Positions 9,813-23,200 of a stretch of 64,000 nt of DNA are shown here, piece after piece. The stretch's first letter is position 1, and each line of letters opens with the position of its first letter. Source of the stretch: Monosporascus cannonballus (Eukaryota; Ascomycota; Sordariomycetes; Xylariales); NCBI GenBank assembly GCA_004154925.1, contig QJNS01000099.1, positions 186,001-250,000 of the forward strand, given 5' to 3'. Position numbers and translations under genes: made by a program. The notes beneath the pieces were generated by a model. It was given only the letters and a program-made list of their open reading frames with translations. It was not told the DNA's origin and ran no database searches.

Positions 9813-10714
9813 TTATCGGTAGCGCCAGAGAGACAGGGTGTTGTGCCTCTTCCAAGTCTTTCTGCGGCCGGCGCGGGTCTTGTTGTAGCGGTGGCCCTTG
9901 TTGAGACCACGGGACTTCTTGCCGGTGGCGGTGAGGCCGCGGCACTCGCGGTGCTTGTGGACGGGGTTGACGATCCAGTTGATGCGGGGGTCCTGGCGGA
10001 TAGCCTTGTGCTGGGGATCGACGAGGATGACCTCGTAGTACTTGTAGGTCGAGTCCTGGTTGATCCAGTACGAGTTCAGGACGCGCAGGTTGGCGCAGCG
10101 GCGGCCTACACGCTCCTCGGCGGTGGCCTTGAGAGATCGCTGGTACTTCAGCTGGTTGACACCCTGGTTGGTGGGCTTGCCTGTGATACAAAGAGTCCTG
10201 TCAGTTGGCCGTCGCGACGCCGAGAGAATACCGTTGGAACGTACCGTAAGTGGCACCCTTGGGCACGGGTCGCTTGCGGCCACCACGGCGGACACGCACG
10301 CGGTAGATCACATAGCCCTGCTTGGCCTTGTATCCGAGGCGGCGGGCCTTGTCGGGGCGGGAAGGTCGCGAGGCACGGTGGATGACGTTCAATTGACGAA
10401 GCTATATTGATGCACTCTCAGCTAATGTTCAACGAGTGTATAGCAGAGACACGTTCTCTTCCGTCCGCCTCTCGGGATTTGGACCCGAGATTGGGAGGCA
10501 TGAGAAGACAGCGTCCACATATTCAATCATCCATCCACGCCAAATGTTGAATGTAGATTTTCATATTTCCGTGTATATGCCATCTCGTGTCGGGAGAAAT
10601 TGAGGTCGTGAGGGATTTTCAACATACTTCCCAGCAGCGGACTCGGAGAAGGAATCGCAGCACATCAGACTGCTTCTTCTTCTGGAGCTCTTCGACGTAT
10701 TTGAGGGCACCCAT
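9813..10714 (-). CDS. RPL15: 60S ribosomal protein eL15
   Basis: Three exons on the minus strand: 10714-10628, 10401-10245 and 10180-9813, giving 203 aa, the normal eL15 length. Exon 1 begins [20 protein letters not shown]; exon 2 contains [20 protein letters not shown]; exon 3 contains [14 protein letters not shown] and ends [12 protein letters not shown], as in eL15 throughout eukaryotes. Introns are 226 nt (donor GTATGT, acceptor TATAG) and 64 nt (donor GTACGT, acceptor CACAG); all phases agree. The protein binds 25S rRNA in the large subunit. A first intron much longer than the second, near the start codon, is common in fungal ribosomal protein genes. A long antisense open frame (9843-10385 +) is a shadow of this highly biased gene. 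Confidence 0.97.
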
Positions 10715-11411
10715 CTTGACTATTCCGTAAGGGTCGACGATGTTAGCACGCAAAAAAACCAAAACAAACCAGACCAAGGGAAAAGAACTGGGCAAATCAG
10801 TAGAGGGAGGCAAACCAGGTTGGGAATTGAGGCCTGCAACAATGGATGGTGAGGTGTCGTTGTTGGCTGGTGATCGATCGGAATAAGGAAAGGATCCAGC
10901 AGCGGGAAAATCACCACCACCCGAGATCACGAAAATTCGGTCACAGCAGGAACAGTTGGGAAATTCTGTGCCTGTGGGCTTGAAATTTAAGCGACCTACA
11001 GCTAAGCCATAGCGGGGTTAGTGTGGTTGCGTTGCGCTTTGACCACCGGGGAAACAGCCATGGCTTGGCTACTACCCACCTAAGTCGGTACTAGCTGCTA
11101 CTCTAATTTGGTAATGAGGGTACGGTAGGTACTTTGTACCTCCGGCGCTTGACCCCGGATTTCAGTTCTGCACTTATTACGTGCTTGGGTACTAACGGAT
11201 CAACTTCACCTCGCCGGATGAGATGATGGTATCACTTCATCGCCTCCCGAGCAAAGCTATATGTACCTAGCTAGATACATTTACCTAGCACGCAATACCT
11301 CAGCCTCCAAATCTGTGGAAATCGCGCACCGTTTGAAATTTCTATTCCGATATTTGTCCAGGCTCAGCTCCTTGAACCGATCCACACCCATGTCGCAACA
11401 TAGCAAAGCAC
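10715..11411. other. Upstream region of eL15, no other gene seen
   Basis: Leader and promoter of the eL15 gene followed by the 3' flank of the next minus-strand gene. No repeats or RNA genes noticed. Confidence 0.5.
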
Positions 11412-12376
11412 TTACTGAGTTCCATAAGACTCCCCACTCACAGCATTCACAGAAAGCCGCGGTAGGAGCTTTTTCACGACGGCCGTCAATTGTGTGGCCT
11501 GTTCGGCAGCGACGGTACCCCAGTTCTCGCCCTTCAGAGCTTTGTGGCCTTCTTCGAAGAGTCTTAATTCATGGACGTCGGTGGCTCCATGGTTGTCAGC
11601 CTTCGCCGTGCGGTGGTTGTTAGGGATGAGGAGATCCTCGACGATTTCCTCGGCCCGCTGGCGCCCACTTGCTAATAGCTCTTGCACCTGTCTCTTGTCC
11701 TGTTTCCATCTGGCCATAGGCAGTTCGAGCTTGTAGTTCTTGAGACGATCGTCTGTGTCCTTGAAGTCTCGGAGCATCGTACGACTCTGGGAAATGAGGT
11801 ATTGCGCGTCCTGGAAGAGGACATGATCATCTTTGCCCGAGATTTGCGGCCCTTTTTGAGTCTTATTAGATGACGCCGGTGCCTGAAGAGCTCCGGAACA
11901 AATGTCTCCGAAATCAGCAAGGAACGCGTCGCGGTCTTGTATGCTGGGCGATGGTTAGTTCCTGTCTCTCCCATTAAGATTGGGTACTGACAGTTGGTTC
12001 CTCTGCTGCTTCTGTTGCTGATGCACTTGATTGGCAAGGTCTCTTACTTTTTCTTGGAACCCCTTCAACGCGGCTTTCGACTGTTCCGTCTGTTTCTGGC
12101 AGTTCCTTTCGAATTTTGTCGCCCATTTCTGAAAATCCCTGTGCAATGTGTAAGTACTTGTATTCGTACACATCTACGTAGAGGTGCGTTGGGTGAAACA
12201 TGCTTGCTACCATCGCGGCCTGGGTCTGGATTGTATTCTTCCATTGCCGAGGCTCTCTGGTTCTTCCTGCGGGCATTTCTACTCCTCGGTTGAACCTCTC
12301 CTGCGAAGATGCTGCTCTCATTATCCGGGTCTTCCTGCAGACCACTAAGCTTTCTCTTGGTTCCTCTTTTCGACAT
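11412..12376 (-). CDS. Hypothetical coiled-coil protein with basic N-terminus
   Basis: Likely three exons. Exon 1 starts at 12376 (MSKRGTKRKLSGLQEDP, a probable nuclear signal). The middle exon encodes a helical stretch rich in K, E and Q (KWATKFERNCQKQTEQSK ... NQVHQQQKQQRNQL), a likely coiled coil. Exon 3 (11943-11412) encodes a second helical segment and ends GESYGTQ. The last intron, 11944-11991 (48 nt), has donor GTCAGT, a perfect CTAAC branch site and acceptor CCCAG, and joins in frame. The first junction is unresolved: the only model I found that preserves frame removes 12129-12169, an unusually short 41 nt, giving 291 aa. No family recognised. Layout (nuclear signal plus coiled coils) would suit a kinetochore or chromatin component, but that is a guess. 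Confidence 0.65.
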
Positions 12377-14464
12377 CCCGACTTAGGTTGCGTAGTCTGG
12401 TGGCCTGGCTGGGTACAATACCAAGCTCGAGAAAAGGAACCGCTGCCAGTTCTCTCAAGGGCAAGGTTAAGGGTAAGACAGGAAAGGGTCGGTCCAGACG
12501 TGAGGGAGCAATACTGCCGTGGGATCTGTATGCTGCATGTGATGGTCAAAGAATGCCCCCTGACGAAAATGCTGGATTTGAATCAGCTACGAGGGTAGTA
12601 ATGAAGATGGACTGATTGAATACTTGCTGGGATGATTTCGGGGCTGTTTCTCTTGAGACAGACGTGTCGCTTGCTCCTTCCTCTGAAAGCCGCTACTCAT
12701 TCCCCACCCATCGTCGTCTCTCAGAGGCAAGCACAAGCCAAAGTGCACTCTAGTGGTCGTGCCTTCCCCGTGACCGCGTGACAGAAACTCTCGCCAACCC
12801 ATGACATCGCCTTAAGCCAATAAACGAATTGTGATCCAATACGCAATTCTGGGGGTGATTTACTCCAAAGAACTCTCCCCCGAACAGCGATTTAGTAGAA
12901 CCCCGTTGCTGTTAGGTCAAGATGCCAAGTCGACACCGTTCCCAGCAATCGAACCCCGACGTTAAAAACAGGAGGGTCGCCAATATCTGGAGTGGAACGC
13001 AAGAGGGCCAACGGGCGGCAGCAAATCCCCTGAGTAAGTCAGCAATAGATAACCAAGGCGAGGTTCCTAGGCTCGCAGCCTGTACGGGATCCTCAGAATA
13101 TGCTGTTTTCCAGGGAGAGTTTCGCATTCGCCCCCCCCCCCGCCTAATATGCAGAAAAGACCATCCATCTATTTCGGAGACGTCATAGAACCCTTTTAGT
13201 GCTGTAGAAACCTTTCCCTGGAACTTCACTCCCTACAAGCCGACCTTCGGTGAATACAGACGATGCCTTACTTCGTAGAGATCGAGAATGAAATGCTTTC
13301 ACGGCCATATGAAACCCTAAACTCCGTACCATCTATTTCAGCATTAATGGACACCCGACAAGATGGATTCGTAAACCCACGTCCCCGTGACACTCGGACG
13401 CTACACCATACTCTCCCCGCTCTATGAAGTCTCTCCCGTTCTAAGATATCCAGGTACCCGGTTCTCACTAAATACACCTCGAGATGTTTCGACGCAGCTA
13501 CTTCCCACTCATAGCCCCCTTTACTATGTACATGAACTTGGTTGGTGCTTACATTGCCGCGTTCGTTAACAGCCAGGTACGGCCCCGCCGAGATTGACTA
13601 GTTCTAACAGCTTCACAGGGGCGACACAGGGCCTACTATCTAATACATCTCTGTTCAATAGGAAGATAGTCGAGACGGGCGGGATTCCGAGATCGGCCGG
13701 CCCATCTCTTCCGGTAGGTAGATCACCACATGTCCATAAACTAACGCCGTAGCCGAAGTCAGTACATTCAACGATCGCCTCTTGAGTCCAGCAGATATCT
13801 TCGAATTATTGCTGGAATGGAAGAGTAGAACTACGAACGACACGGAAAGATATCCGAAAAACCGCCAATATCATTGAAATCCTATTTTCAAAACCAAGTC
13901 CGTCTTAAAATACATATTGTAAAAAGTCCCCAATGATGCGACCCGACAAGCGAATTCTAGTAGTGAGAGCCAATCTGTGGCGTGACGAGCAACCGGAAGT
14001 CTTTCTGATCGTACAAAAATCAAAGAGAAAAAGCTCAAATACCCAAAAGAGCGAAAGGAGGAAGCCTTGCTTTTCTAGAAAGGAAAGGATTGTAGTAATG
14101 TTCGTGCGGGTTTCTCTGGTCTATCTCCGCCGGTGCCTGGAGGAAAAGTCACTTTTGTCTTATTATCCCCCTCTTATGCCGTCGTCATGTATCAGGGTGC
14201 ATCATGGTTAAACGAGAGAGGAAAGGAAATGCCAAAAGTCGCGCCCCCTCCGGTCCAGTCTTTCTTCCAGTTGAATCATAAAAGCGCCCAACCAACGCCG
14301 CCAAGATCTGGCCATCGCCAACGTCTCTAACTTTTCGTCATGTGTCGTAAGCGTTGGCAGAATGGATGACATGTTACTGCCGGCTAAGTAATGCAAGCGC
14401 GCCAACAATATAATACGAAGTAAGTATAGTACGAGAATCGAACAAATATAGTAGTGATTGGGGT
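12377..14464. other. Intergenic, no gene seen
   Basis: Promoter side of the coiled-coil gene and 3' flank of the PSP1-domain gene. Contains an 11-base C run at 13131-13141. Short frames around 12912-13230 and 13933-14330 show no domain and no codon bias. Confidence 0.5.
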
Positions 14465-17246
14465 TCATCGAGAGTTCAGGGACAAGCCCTGGAATGCTCC
14501 GACCCAGTCGCTTTGTCCCGTCGCGTTGGGTGCGTTTTGGTCGCGGGGCGATGTGGGATGTGTGTTTGGGAATCGTGTTCGCATGGGCAGTGGGAAGTCC
14601 CCGCCTTGGGGAAATCCGCCAGCATACGCGTCCATTGTCTGCATCATCCCTGGCATGTACGGGCCAGCCCTAGGGGTGCCACCGAAGGCGCCGTAGGCGG
14701 AGTATGGAAAACCGGACGGTGGATAGCCAGAGCTAGGGACTGGCGAGCGGTCGGCGGCGTTGAACGGCTGGTTAAAGGCCGGTTGGAATGACCGGCCTGA
14801 TTGGTTACTACCACTGATGGTCCCTTGAGACTCTTGCCCTTGGTTTGAGCGTCGTTCAACATTGGAAGGCCCGCTAGTTCGGTGACCCACCGCGCCTGGG
14901 CCGACACCACTGGGTGCTTGCAAGCCTAGCGTTGGAGTAGCGAAAGAGGCCGGATTGATGGCAGACATCCATATCCTCGTCTTATAGATTTTGAACAGAT
15001 CCGTCACAAGCGAGTTGAAGTTGATATAGGCATCAGCAAAGTAGTAGAAGGTCAACTTCTTCCAGTCCCTACTGCCCGTTAGCGAGTATGCACTTCGCAT
15101 CGCGGAATGCCCATCACCACTTACATCTGGAATTCAGCATCAAGAATTTCCATGTTGAGGCCGTGCTCTTTGACCTTCTGCATGCATACACGCTTCGCTT
15201 TTGCTTCATTCCCCTCCTTCTCATTGAGATTCTGAATCTCGTGGTTCTGTGCGAGGCGTTTGATGAGTTTCGGTTTGAGCTCGCTGGCGTTCTGCTCCTG
15301 CATGTGGTGCTGGTTAGGTGGTCCCATTCCACCAATCGTGCTCCCTTGTAGGCCGTTCGAAGCTGCTAGTAGACCTGCCGCTCCAGTGCTCTCTTTAGCT
15401 GCCGCATTATTCTGAGAATACATCATTAGCCATTTGTAGTGCTCCTCCGCATAATGCTCTTTCAGCTCTTTAGCCGTCTGCCAGTCGACGTTCTCTTTGG
15501 CCACCGTTCCGAGATCCGTTCCCCTGTCAGCTTCGACTATAACAAGGTCTCCGGGTTTCACCGACAGCCCGGTACCTTCCTGGATATAGAACACGTCGGC
15601 TCGAGAGCATTTGAAAAGGACGATATGCAGAAGTTGGTTATGCCTTGGCTGAGTTATCCCATACATATTTCTATGCGGTGACGGCGGCCGGTTAGCGTAG
15701 GGAGAGGGGAGCCCGTAGGGTGACGGATAGTGGTTGCTATAAGCTGAGGAAGCAATTGCCTGATGCGCGCCAGACAAGTTGCCGCCAGGATAATAGTTTA
15801 CTGCTGATAGTCAGTCTTCGGAACCATGAGAGTAGGTTACCACTTCGCTGACGTACCTGGACTACCAGTATGCATAACAACGCCATCGGAAAAGCCCCCA
15901 TAATCTTGAGACTGTGATGCTTCTGATGATTGCATCTCGTGTAAAGAGTGTGCTTCCCCGAGGGATCCTATAGAGGCTTGACGTGTCGGCACATCGGCGA
16001 AGGAATGTCTTCGACTCTGGGCTATATCTGACAGTCCGCCGAAGCCCAGGGAGCTCGTCCAAAATGCTCTCTTAACATTCTCAAGATTTCTGTTCTCCAG
16101 AGGATATTGAGTGCGGAAAGCGCCTGGGGCATACTCGCTCATACGTCTCCCGGTGCCACGTCTACCCGCGGCATCGTGCCCCTCGTTGCCTTCGTCAAGC
16201 TCATCAATAGCATAGTCAGACTCTTCAGGGACGGATTCGCGGACGCTATAGCCGTTTCCCAGGCCATATGAAGCGGCTGTCGACGCTCTGGGCCTTATTC
16301 GACTCTGATATTGCTGTTGACGTAGCATAGCATTCTCTCGCGCAAGTAGTTCAATCGTTTTAGCTTCAGCACTCTGTTGTGGATGGGTACTGTGTCCCGG
16401 GCTGCAACTACTGCCATCTTCATCGTCCTCTACTTCCTTGACCTTCCCTAGCATGGCGCCCTCGCTTGACATCTCGCTCAACATGCTAGGCCGCGAAGGC
16501 CGGTGCTGCAGTCCGGGGTGACCAATAGGACGTGCGCGCGAAGAGAGGGCTGAGGATGAAGGCATCGTCGGAGTGGTTGTGTCAGGGTCCAGCTGCCCTA
16601 CCGAGTATGACTGCGAGCGATATGTCTTTGGGGTTGGATGCAAAGGAATGGGGAAAGGGATCTGGGGATTCGACCCCTGTTCTCTGGGCGTGGGGGAGGA
16701 CTGTGATAGTACCCCGTCGCCACCGAAAAACGACGGACTACCAATTCCAGGAGGGATTGTGGATGTAGGTGAAGGTAATACTTCCGTCAGCCTCGATGGC
16801 GGTTCTTTGCGATCAGTATTCCATATACCGGTGCCCCAGGTAAAGGATGGGGCTTGGTGACTTCTGCCTATAGTAGCAGAGGAGGAAGGATGGGGACCCC
16901 ATGGGCCGGCACCTGTCTCCACAGCAGGTGTGCTCGGGTGTGAGGCCGTCGGTGACATTGAACTACTAGCGAACGAGCCTTTCCTAGGATGAGGGAGTGC
17001 GATCTGAGATGTGTCATTTAACCACGATGCACGACGCACAGGCTTCGGGGGCTGCATTGGCTGCGGAACATCCTGGCGATGGGGATCAACCTCATCATCG
17101 GAACTTGCGAGAGCTTCCGAATCGGGCGTAGATCTCCGGACGTTCAGTTTCTCCAAGAGGATGGACTGATTACTCCCAGCAATTGCTGAGAAGGGGCTCT
17201 GGCCTGTCTTTCCCCCTGGCCCAGACTTCGTGTTGCTAGCGCTCAT
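14465..17246 (-). CDS. PSP1 C-terminal-domain protein
   Basis: Three exons: 17246-15857, 15800-15125 and 15068-14465, giving 889 aa. The first ~460 residues are disordered, rich in Ser and Pro, with one short helical patch (AKTIELLARENAMLRQQQ). The PSP1 domain spans roughly residues 520-720: HIVLFKCSRADVFYIQEG, KPGDLVIVEADRGTDLG, then across the last intron MDWKKLTFYYFADAYINF and YKTRIWM. The tail is rich in Gly, Pro, Ser and Gln. Introns are 56 nt (donor GTACGT; tandem acceptor CAGCAG, see findings) and 56 nt (donor GTAAGT, branch CTAAC, acceptor CAGTAG). Known: yeast Psp1 was found as a high-copy suppressor of DNA polymerase mutants, and PSP1-domain proteins also occur in bacteria and trypanosomatids. 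The molecular role in filamentous fungi is not settled. Confidence 0.93.
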
Positions 17247-20200
17247 CGTGTATCCCCGGAAGACTTGTCAGCGAGTCACGAGATCGTTGTTGCGAGAGTG
17301 AACGATGACGGCTCAACGAAGAAAACCAGCGAGGGCGGTTATGAGCAACAAGAAATAAGAGAGATTATAACGCCGTACAGATGTGGGCGTTGTCAAAATG
17401 GAAATAGATGGTGAATACCAGACACAACAAATTCAGTGAGCCTATGAATAATTAGTATTCCTACACCTTCGCAGATTGCCAAGTAACCAGCGACAACAAG
17501 AATGCAGCTATCAAAAGGATGGCCAATACAAGAGTGGTTAACGATGAGTGGCAAGTATTTGGGGTTGGAGTGAGAAAATGGGAACGGTGACACTGGTAAT
17601 CAATACGATCACCCCGCCCCTTCAGAGCTAGGAGCTTTCTTCAGCTCGCATGTACTGACTCTCCCGCCCGAACGCGCGTGACCATTAAGAAGCCGTAACG
17701 AACGATAAACCTCGAGCTACAAGAACGTATACTCACCAACAGTCGGTTTTGTTATTATTGAATCTATGCACAGGGTATCGCGGGTTTCGTGTCTAGCGGA
17801 TTTCGGAAAAGACGACAGAATATGCTCAAAAAATTAAACAGGAGAAAAATAATCAAAGAGGAAAAAACAATGGATGTTGGTCTTGTTCCTAGAACGCCGC
17901 CCAAAATACCCCTTTTCAAGGTCGAAGGAGAAGATGGCAGTGGCTTTCTCGACTCCAGAGCGCTAGTCCTCGGATTGTGATTTATCTTCCTATTTCATGC
18001 ACGGTCTTCTCTTATATCGTCGGATCTCAGGCCAGGTCTTCGATATACCGCGGCGATTCGGAAAAAGAAAACAGCTGTCTGTATCGGTAGTTTCTCTTTG
18101 GGAACGAGCCTCGATGGATTGCGACGGAGCTACACGCAGCATCCCATTGTCAGGAAAGTCGAAGTCGTTCTTCACAACGTCGATTGCGCAGAGAGAGCTG
18201 CGGTCCGGATATACAGCGGAATCGGTCAAGCAGGGATGACTCGAGCACCGCTTGCACACAGCCCGATAAGTTCGTCTTTTTGAAGGGAGAGATGAGAGGA
18301 ATGAAGATGGAGACGTCGGCGTGTGGAGGTGGCTGTGGTTGAATTTAGAAGCGGGGAAGGGACGGAGCGAGGCCTAGAGATAGGTACCTATAGGTGTGTA
18401 TCGTACTATACAGCTCTAGCTTCAATGAGGCCGTGGCCGCTGGTCGTGGCCCCTGGTCGTGGCCCGTGTTAGTAGGTAAGCTGCGAAACACACGGGTCCT
18501 TTGCGCGAGAGGGAGAGATGAGAGTGGCTGGTGTGGAGGAAGTTGAAAGTTAAAGGTGGTAATAGCGGCAAAGGGGGCCCACTAAGTCATATGTCGTGTG
18601 AGGATAGCAATAATAAGGGTCCACGGAGCTCCATGCGGCACTAGTAGGGGTCGCGGAGCGGCGTTTTCGACAATGATGAACAAAACCTAACCACTCAGGC
18701 CAAGCCGTGACCGTCCATCAATGGTGGTTTATACGTATGTAAGTTCGAGGCCAAAGACGATGGCTGACAAAGGGTTTTTTTTTCCTATGGAGTCCAGGAA
18801 CAGATGAGCGAGGTACTAAGAACGTACAGCAGGAGAGTGAAAGCAGCGTGTGTGAGTTAAGTGGGGAGACAGGAGGTATGATCAGGTACGAAACGGGCTA
18901 TGTAATCGATCTAAAGTCGTCAAGCCGTTTGATATTCCGGGGATGCGTACATAGAGGTAGAGATGCAATCCTTTGTCTGCACCTGTCTAAAAGAGGAGAC
19001 GAGTACAGGTTTATCTTAGGTAAGGCGACCTTAATAGTGTGCGAGTTGGCAGTTCGAGATTGACTGCAACCACCGTCCTATGCCTGCGTACATACATCCG
19101 TGGCGGTTAGCTACCGTACGTATACCTATTTATTGCCGACATCTGTACATGTACCTACAGGCTCGGTCTTCATGTCATGCAGGAGACGGAACCCCCAGTC
19201 ACCCATCGTTCACGGGTGTAGCCCGGTCTGTCTGGGCTCTGGGGGACATCCTTTGGGTGTTAAGTGGGGCTTTTCGCGAGTTAAGTGGTGTGGTCAGGGA
19301 TCGATCAACCCTGCCTTCGGTTGGTTCTTCTGATTGAAGCTGTACTTCTCATTGGCCAACAACCACACGACAAGGATCGTGCTGCTTTACCAATGTATTA
19401 GCCGAACTAATAACACTTGCGTTTATGCCCTTGTCCTGTTCAGGAGTCGTCCCTCCAAAGTGTGGGTTGCGGATCGAGCTACGGTCAGTCATTCCCATCC
19501 TTGTACCTAGAGAAATGCATGTATACCTACATTAGGTAGGTAGGTAGGGAAGACTGGAGGCAAACTAGAACAGTAATAGGTATGTATGTACTATACACAC
19601 ATGTATGTTGTGTATATAAGGAATCTCCAAGTATTTTACATAATTGAGAAAAGCTCTGGTGCCATTACGACATACCTACATGCATTTCCTACCTATGTAG
19701 TAGGCTAGGAACGCGCCGCATTTGATCATGAAACAGTGATCGAGACTTAAAACCGATCTTCAGTCTAAATTGAGATCATTGGACTTTTGCTTCGTTTTCA
19801 GTCTCTGAATAGCACCTCTAAAGCAGCAAGGTCGTTGAGTGGTAACCTCCCAGTCGCATACGCAATTGCAGGAGAGCGCTCGATGAAAATTCAAGCATAC
19901 ACCCTTCGGAAATTCCCTTTTCTTACAACAGGCCAACGGAGCTCCTAGGATTTGAGTTTGCTCGGTGCCTCTTTTAGCTTCGAGAGTTTTAGATAAGATC
20001 GTCAGGTTGTTCCAGTCTTCAATGGGTTGCCTATAGAGCAGAGAGCGAGGCTATAGACAAGGCGAAGATACACCACATTATCCCAAGATTGATCGCCTGC
20101 GCATGTGCGCCTTGTTACTCGTAGGATGCCTACATAAGGTATATTAGCGCCCCTTGTCTCTTTCTTCTGACTGGCCGTCCACATTTGGCTTTGAGACTAC

Positions 20201-23200
20201 TTCCTTGGACGAAACCGTCAACTGCCTTCCTGGAGCGTGTGAAAGCTACACCCCTATCGGGGCATTGAGATTTAGACTAGGAGATTGTCCTTGGACGTTC
20301 AGCCCAGCTTCGACGATCTCCTTCGAGGTACGTCCAACCCCAGAAGAACTCATAGGGTCTCCTTGGCAAACGCAACCCCCGAGTCCTGCGAACCTTCTGC
20401 TAACCGACTACACACAAAAGAGGTCGTTCACGATGCTAGTCCCCCTTGGCTGCCGATTGCATCGTAGATTTGCATATTCTTTTCGTCTGCTAAGTTTACA
20501 AACGCCCGCGGAGATGACGCTGCAACATCTCGCTTGTTGTGCATATTGTGCATGCGCTACGAAGCATGGAGGGCTGCATGGACGCCAATGGCAGTTACAT
20601 ACAGCTGACGGGACAAGAACCTCACGGTGTTGAACAGTCTGCGGATATAATCAGCCCGACTATAACACACCCTCGGTGCCTGGAGCAAGCTGGCAAGCCA
20701 CACAGGGACTTGACGAACCTAAGTTGAATTATCCATCGTCAAGCCCCGTTTTCTTTACAGGACATGCCCCTTTGCGATCCCACATACGCATGGGGCGACA
20801 CGTCCATGCCAATGTCATTTAACCTCCTGAAACTGAAAATTGGGACTGTCCACAGGAAGAATTCTAAAATGCCTGGCGGGTTTGTCAGGTTGTAGAGGGA
20901 TAATAACATAACAACGACCACAGCGAATCAAGATGCCTTGAGTCCATCCGCAGCTGCCCACGAGGGCGAACCTACGTATACCGAGTAGGTGCAATTATCC
21001 CGAGGTCGTGCGTCCAGAAATTGCCTTTCGAGGTGGCCGAATAGAACCTCGAGACGACCTCTTCGGAGCAGCGCTTGGCCAATGAGTGCCTTTCTATCCT
21101 GGCTAATCTCACGCTGTGGTATTTAAACATGGCAAAGTGTCCACGATAACCCTAACCTACCTAGGGAGCGAGTTTACCTAGTGGGCAGATTCCCGTGTTC
21201 GAACCCCTTGTCAGCGCTGTGCGCGGAAAATTCCTGCCCCTGTGTGCGGTACTTTTCAAGGTATCTACAGCTCAGCTTCTGTGGAGCCAAAGCTGCATCC
21301 CCGTAATTCATCTCAGCTACCTAGCCCATATGGAAAAACACAAACACCCTCTCAAGAGGGTCTCTGCAGGCCTTGAGCTGAAGAGGAAGACGGCGATCCG
21401 GCGCATACCGTAGGCTTTCGCTTCACTTTGGAATTACGACTGCGCCATTTATTCTTGGCTATGTGGCATCCGGACCTGTCTTTACGGACCCGTCACAGTC
21501 AACCGTGAAACTGAGTGAATGCCCACTTGGAATCCAACTATGGCCTACTGAGTTACACTACCTGGCGAATGGTCCATACAGGCGATAGGCTGGCCCTGGA
21601 ATTCGGAAGCAATGGCGGCAAGACGGGTTCCTAACAGATCATGTCCCGTCGGGACCCATGCACTGTGCGGCGCAAGGATGACTTGTACATCACACTCTGA
21701 ATTTTCCTGCTTTAACCTACGTACCGTTGCGACGCCGCCATCTTGGCTCTCGAACAGCAGCGACGAGCACGAACTCAACTTACACAGCCGGAGTTCGGTA
21801 TTGCAACAACATATTGTCATGCACGTAAGAATCGGACCATGCCGTAAACGGACGGAAGGGCATCTTATGTGAGAACCTTCACGTAGATCCCTGACCATTC
21901 CTCCCATATCCTCGGATTCAGAGCTTGATCTCGCAGTCAAATACCCAGCCAAGAGAGAAGCCCTCAAGAGCTGCCACGAATCTCGTCAGATGTGACCGGC
22001 ATCAGATTGTCCTCCCTATTACCATCCACAGCATCCAGAGCTTGACACCATCCGATTTCAGCCAACCAAACAATGAGCTGATCAATTAAGAGAACTGGCA
22101 ACCAGACATTGCGCACCGTTATTGGCCCAAGACCATTGCTGGGACCGACACCTCTTACATACTGTACATTATGCACCCCGCATTTTCAAAGATACTGCTT
22201 CGTGCCCACCCAGCCTGTGACCGGTATTAATAACCTGGGATATAGGTGAATTATAGGAAAATTTGATAAGTCACAATGGTACTATCCTCGATTGTTCAGA
22301 TCTAGGGTAGCTGTAACCATCAAGGCCAAAAATCCCTAGCTGCTGTCCAATGGCACCCAGGGGCACCAGCGAATCGTCCAGAATCATCGTTTGAAGCGGC
22401 AGGACGATCAGTAGGGAACACCTCCGTGTAATCGTGACGTTAAGCTTGGGGGCCGCTAATCCTACTGGGCCCTGATGAAGCTAAACGCGATAAGTACAGT
22501 TACTTTACAGCCAAGGAGGAGTTCACAAAATCAACCTTTCTCGGGGCCGAGCCGGCCCCAGCGAGCCGTTGTAATCGCGCCAGCGCAAAGGGGGGGAAAT
22601 TCCCTTAAGGGCTCTAGACCTCCTGATCCCCCCGCCGGTCAACCTTCGTCGCGTCGCCGCTAACTGATCGCCCGGCCCTGTCGAGCACGCCGCTTGACGT
22701 CCCATGTCTCTTTCGTACTACGTCGTAGGGGCAAGTCCAACATCCCGGTCAGGTATTTCCCATCAATTAACCCCCCCACCTCCCCATATGAATCAGGACT
22801 TCAATATGGCAATAGCGTTAGACCGGACGCTAGAGGGTACTTGGTAGGGATGTTTAATGTTCGGCCTGATACTCTGTATCTACGCGTCTGTATCGCTGGC
22901 TGGTGGTGGCTCGTCTTTTTGCGGGGTTGAAGCTGGATATGTATGTGTGTGCATAATGAGATCCTTTTGTATAAGGAACGACCACATGCGGATACGCAAT
23001 GCTCGGCGGCCATGTGACGGGAATGCCGCTATCGCCACGCCGTCGCTGACCCAGGTGTCATCACGACTTCCAGCCCGGCTTGGCACCATTCTCGCCTCCG
23101 CTTCTTGGTCGTGATGGTGGTGCCATTGACCTGCGAGATTTCCTGTGGATTGCAGGGGAGCAGATATAGCGTGAGGCTTACCGGTATTGTGCCGTAACTG

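Noticed and set aside
9843..10385. 180-codon plus-strand frame
   Set aside because: It is antisense to eL15 exons; strong codon bias of a ribosomal protein gene leaves the opposite strand open.
20154..20633. 159-codon plus frame
   Set aside because: No recognisable domain, mixed composition, overlapping alternative frames.
21125..21180. Telomere-like CCCTAACC sequence
   Set aside because: A single imperfect unit, not an array.
21181..21225. GTTCGAACCCC sequence resembling a tRNA B-box
   Set aside because: No cloverleaf could be drawn around it.
21545..22176. Two adjacent minus frames (140 and 70 codons)
   Set aside because: They might be exons of one gene, but I recognise no family and find no convincing splice junction joining them.
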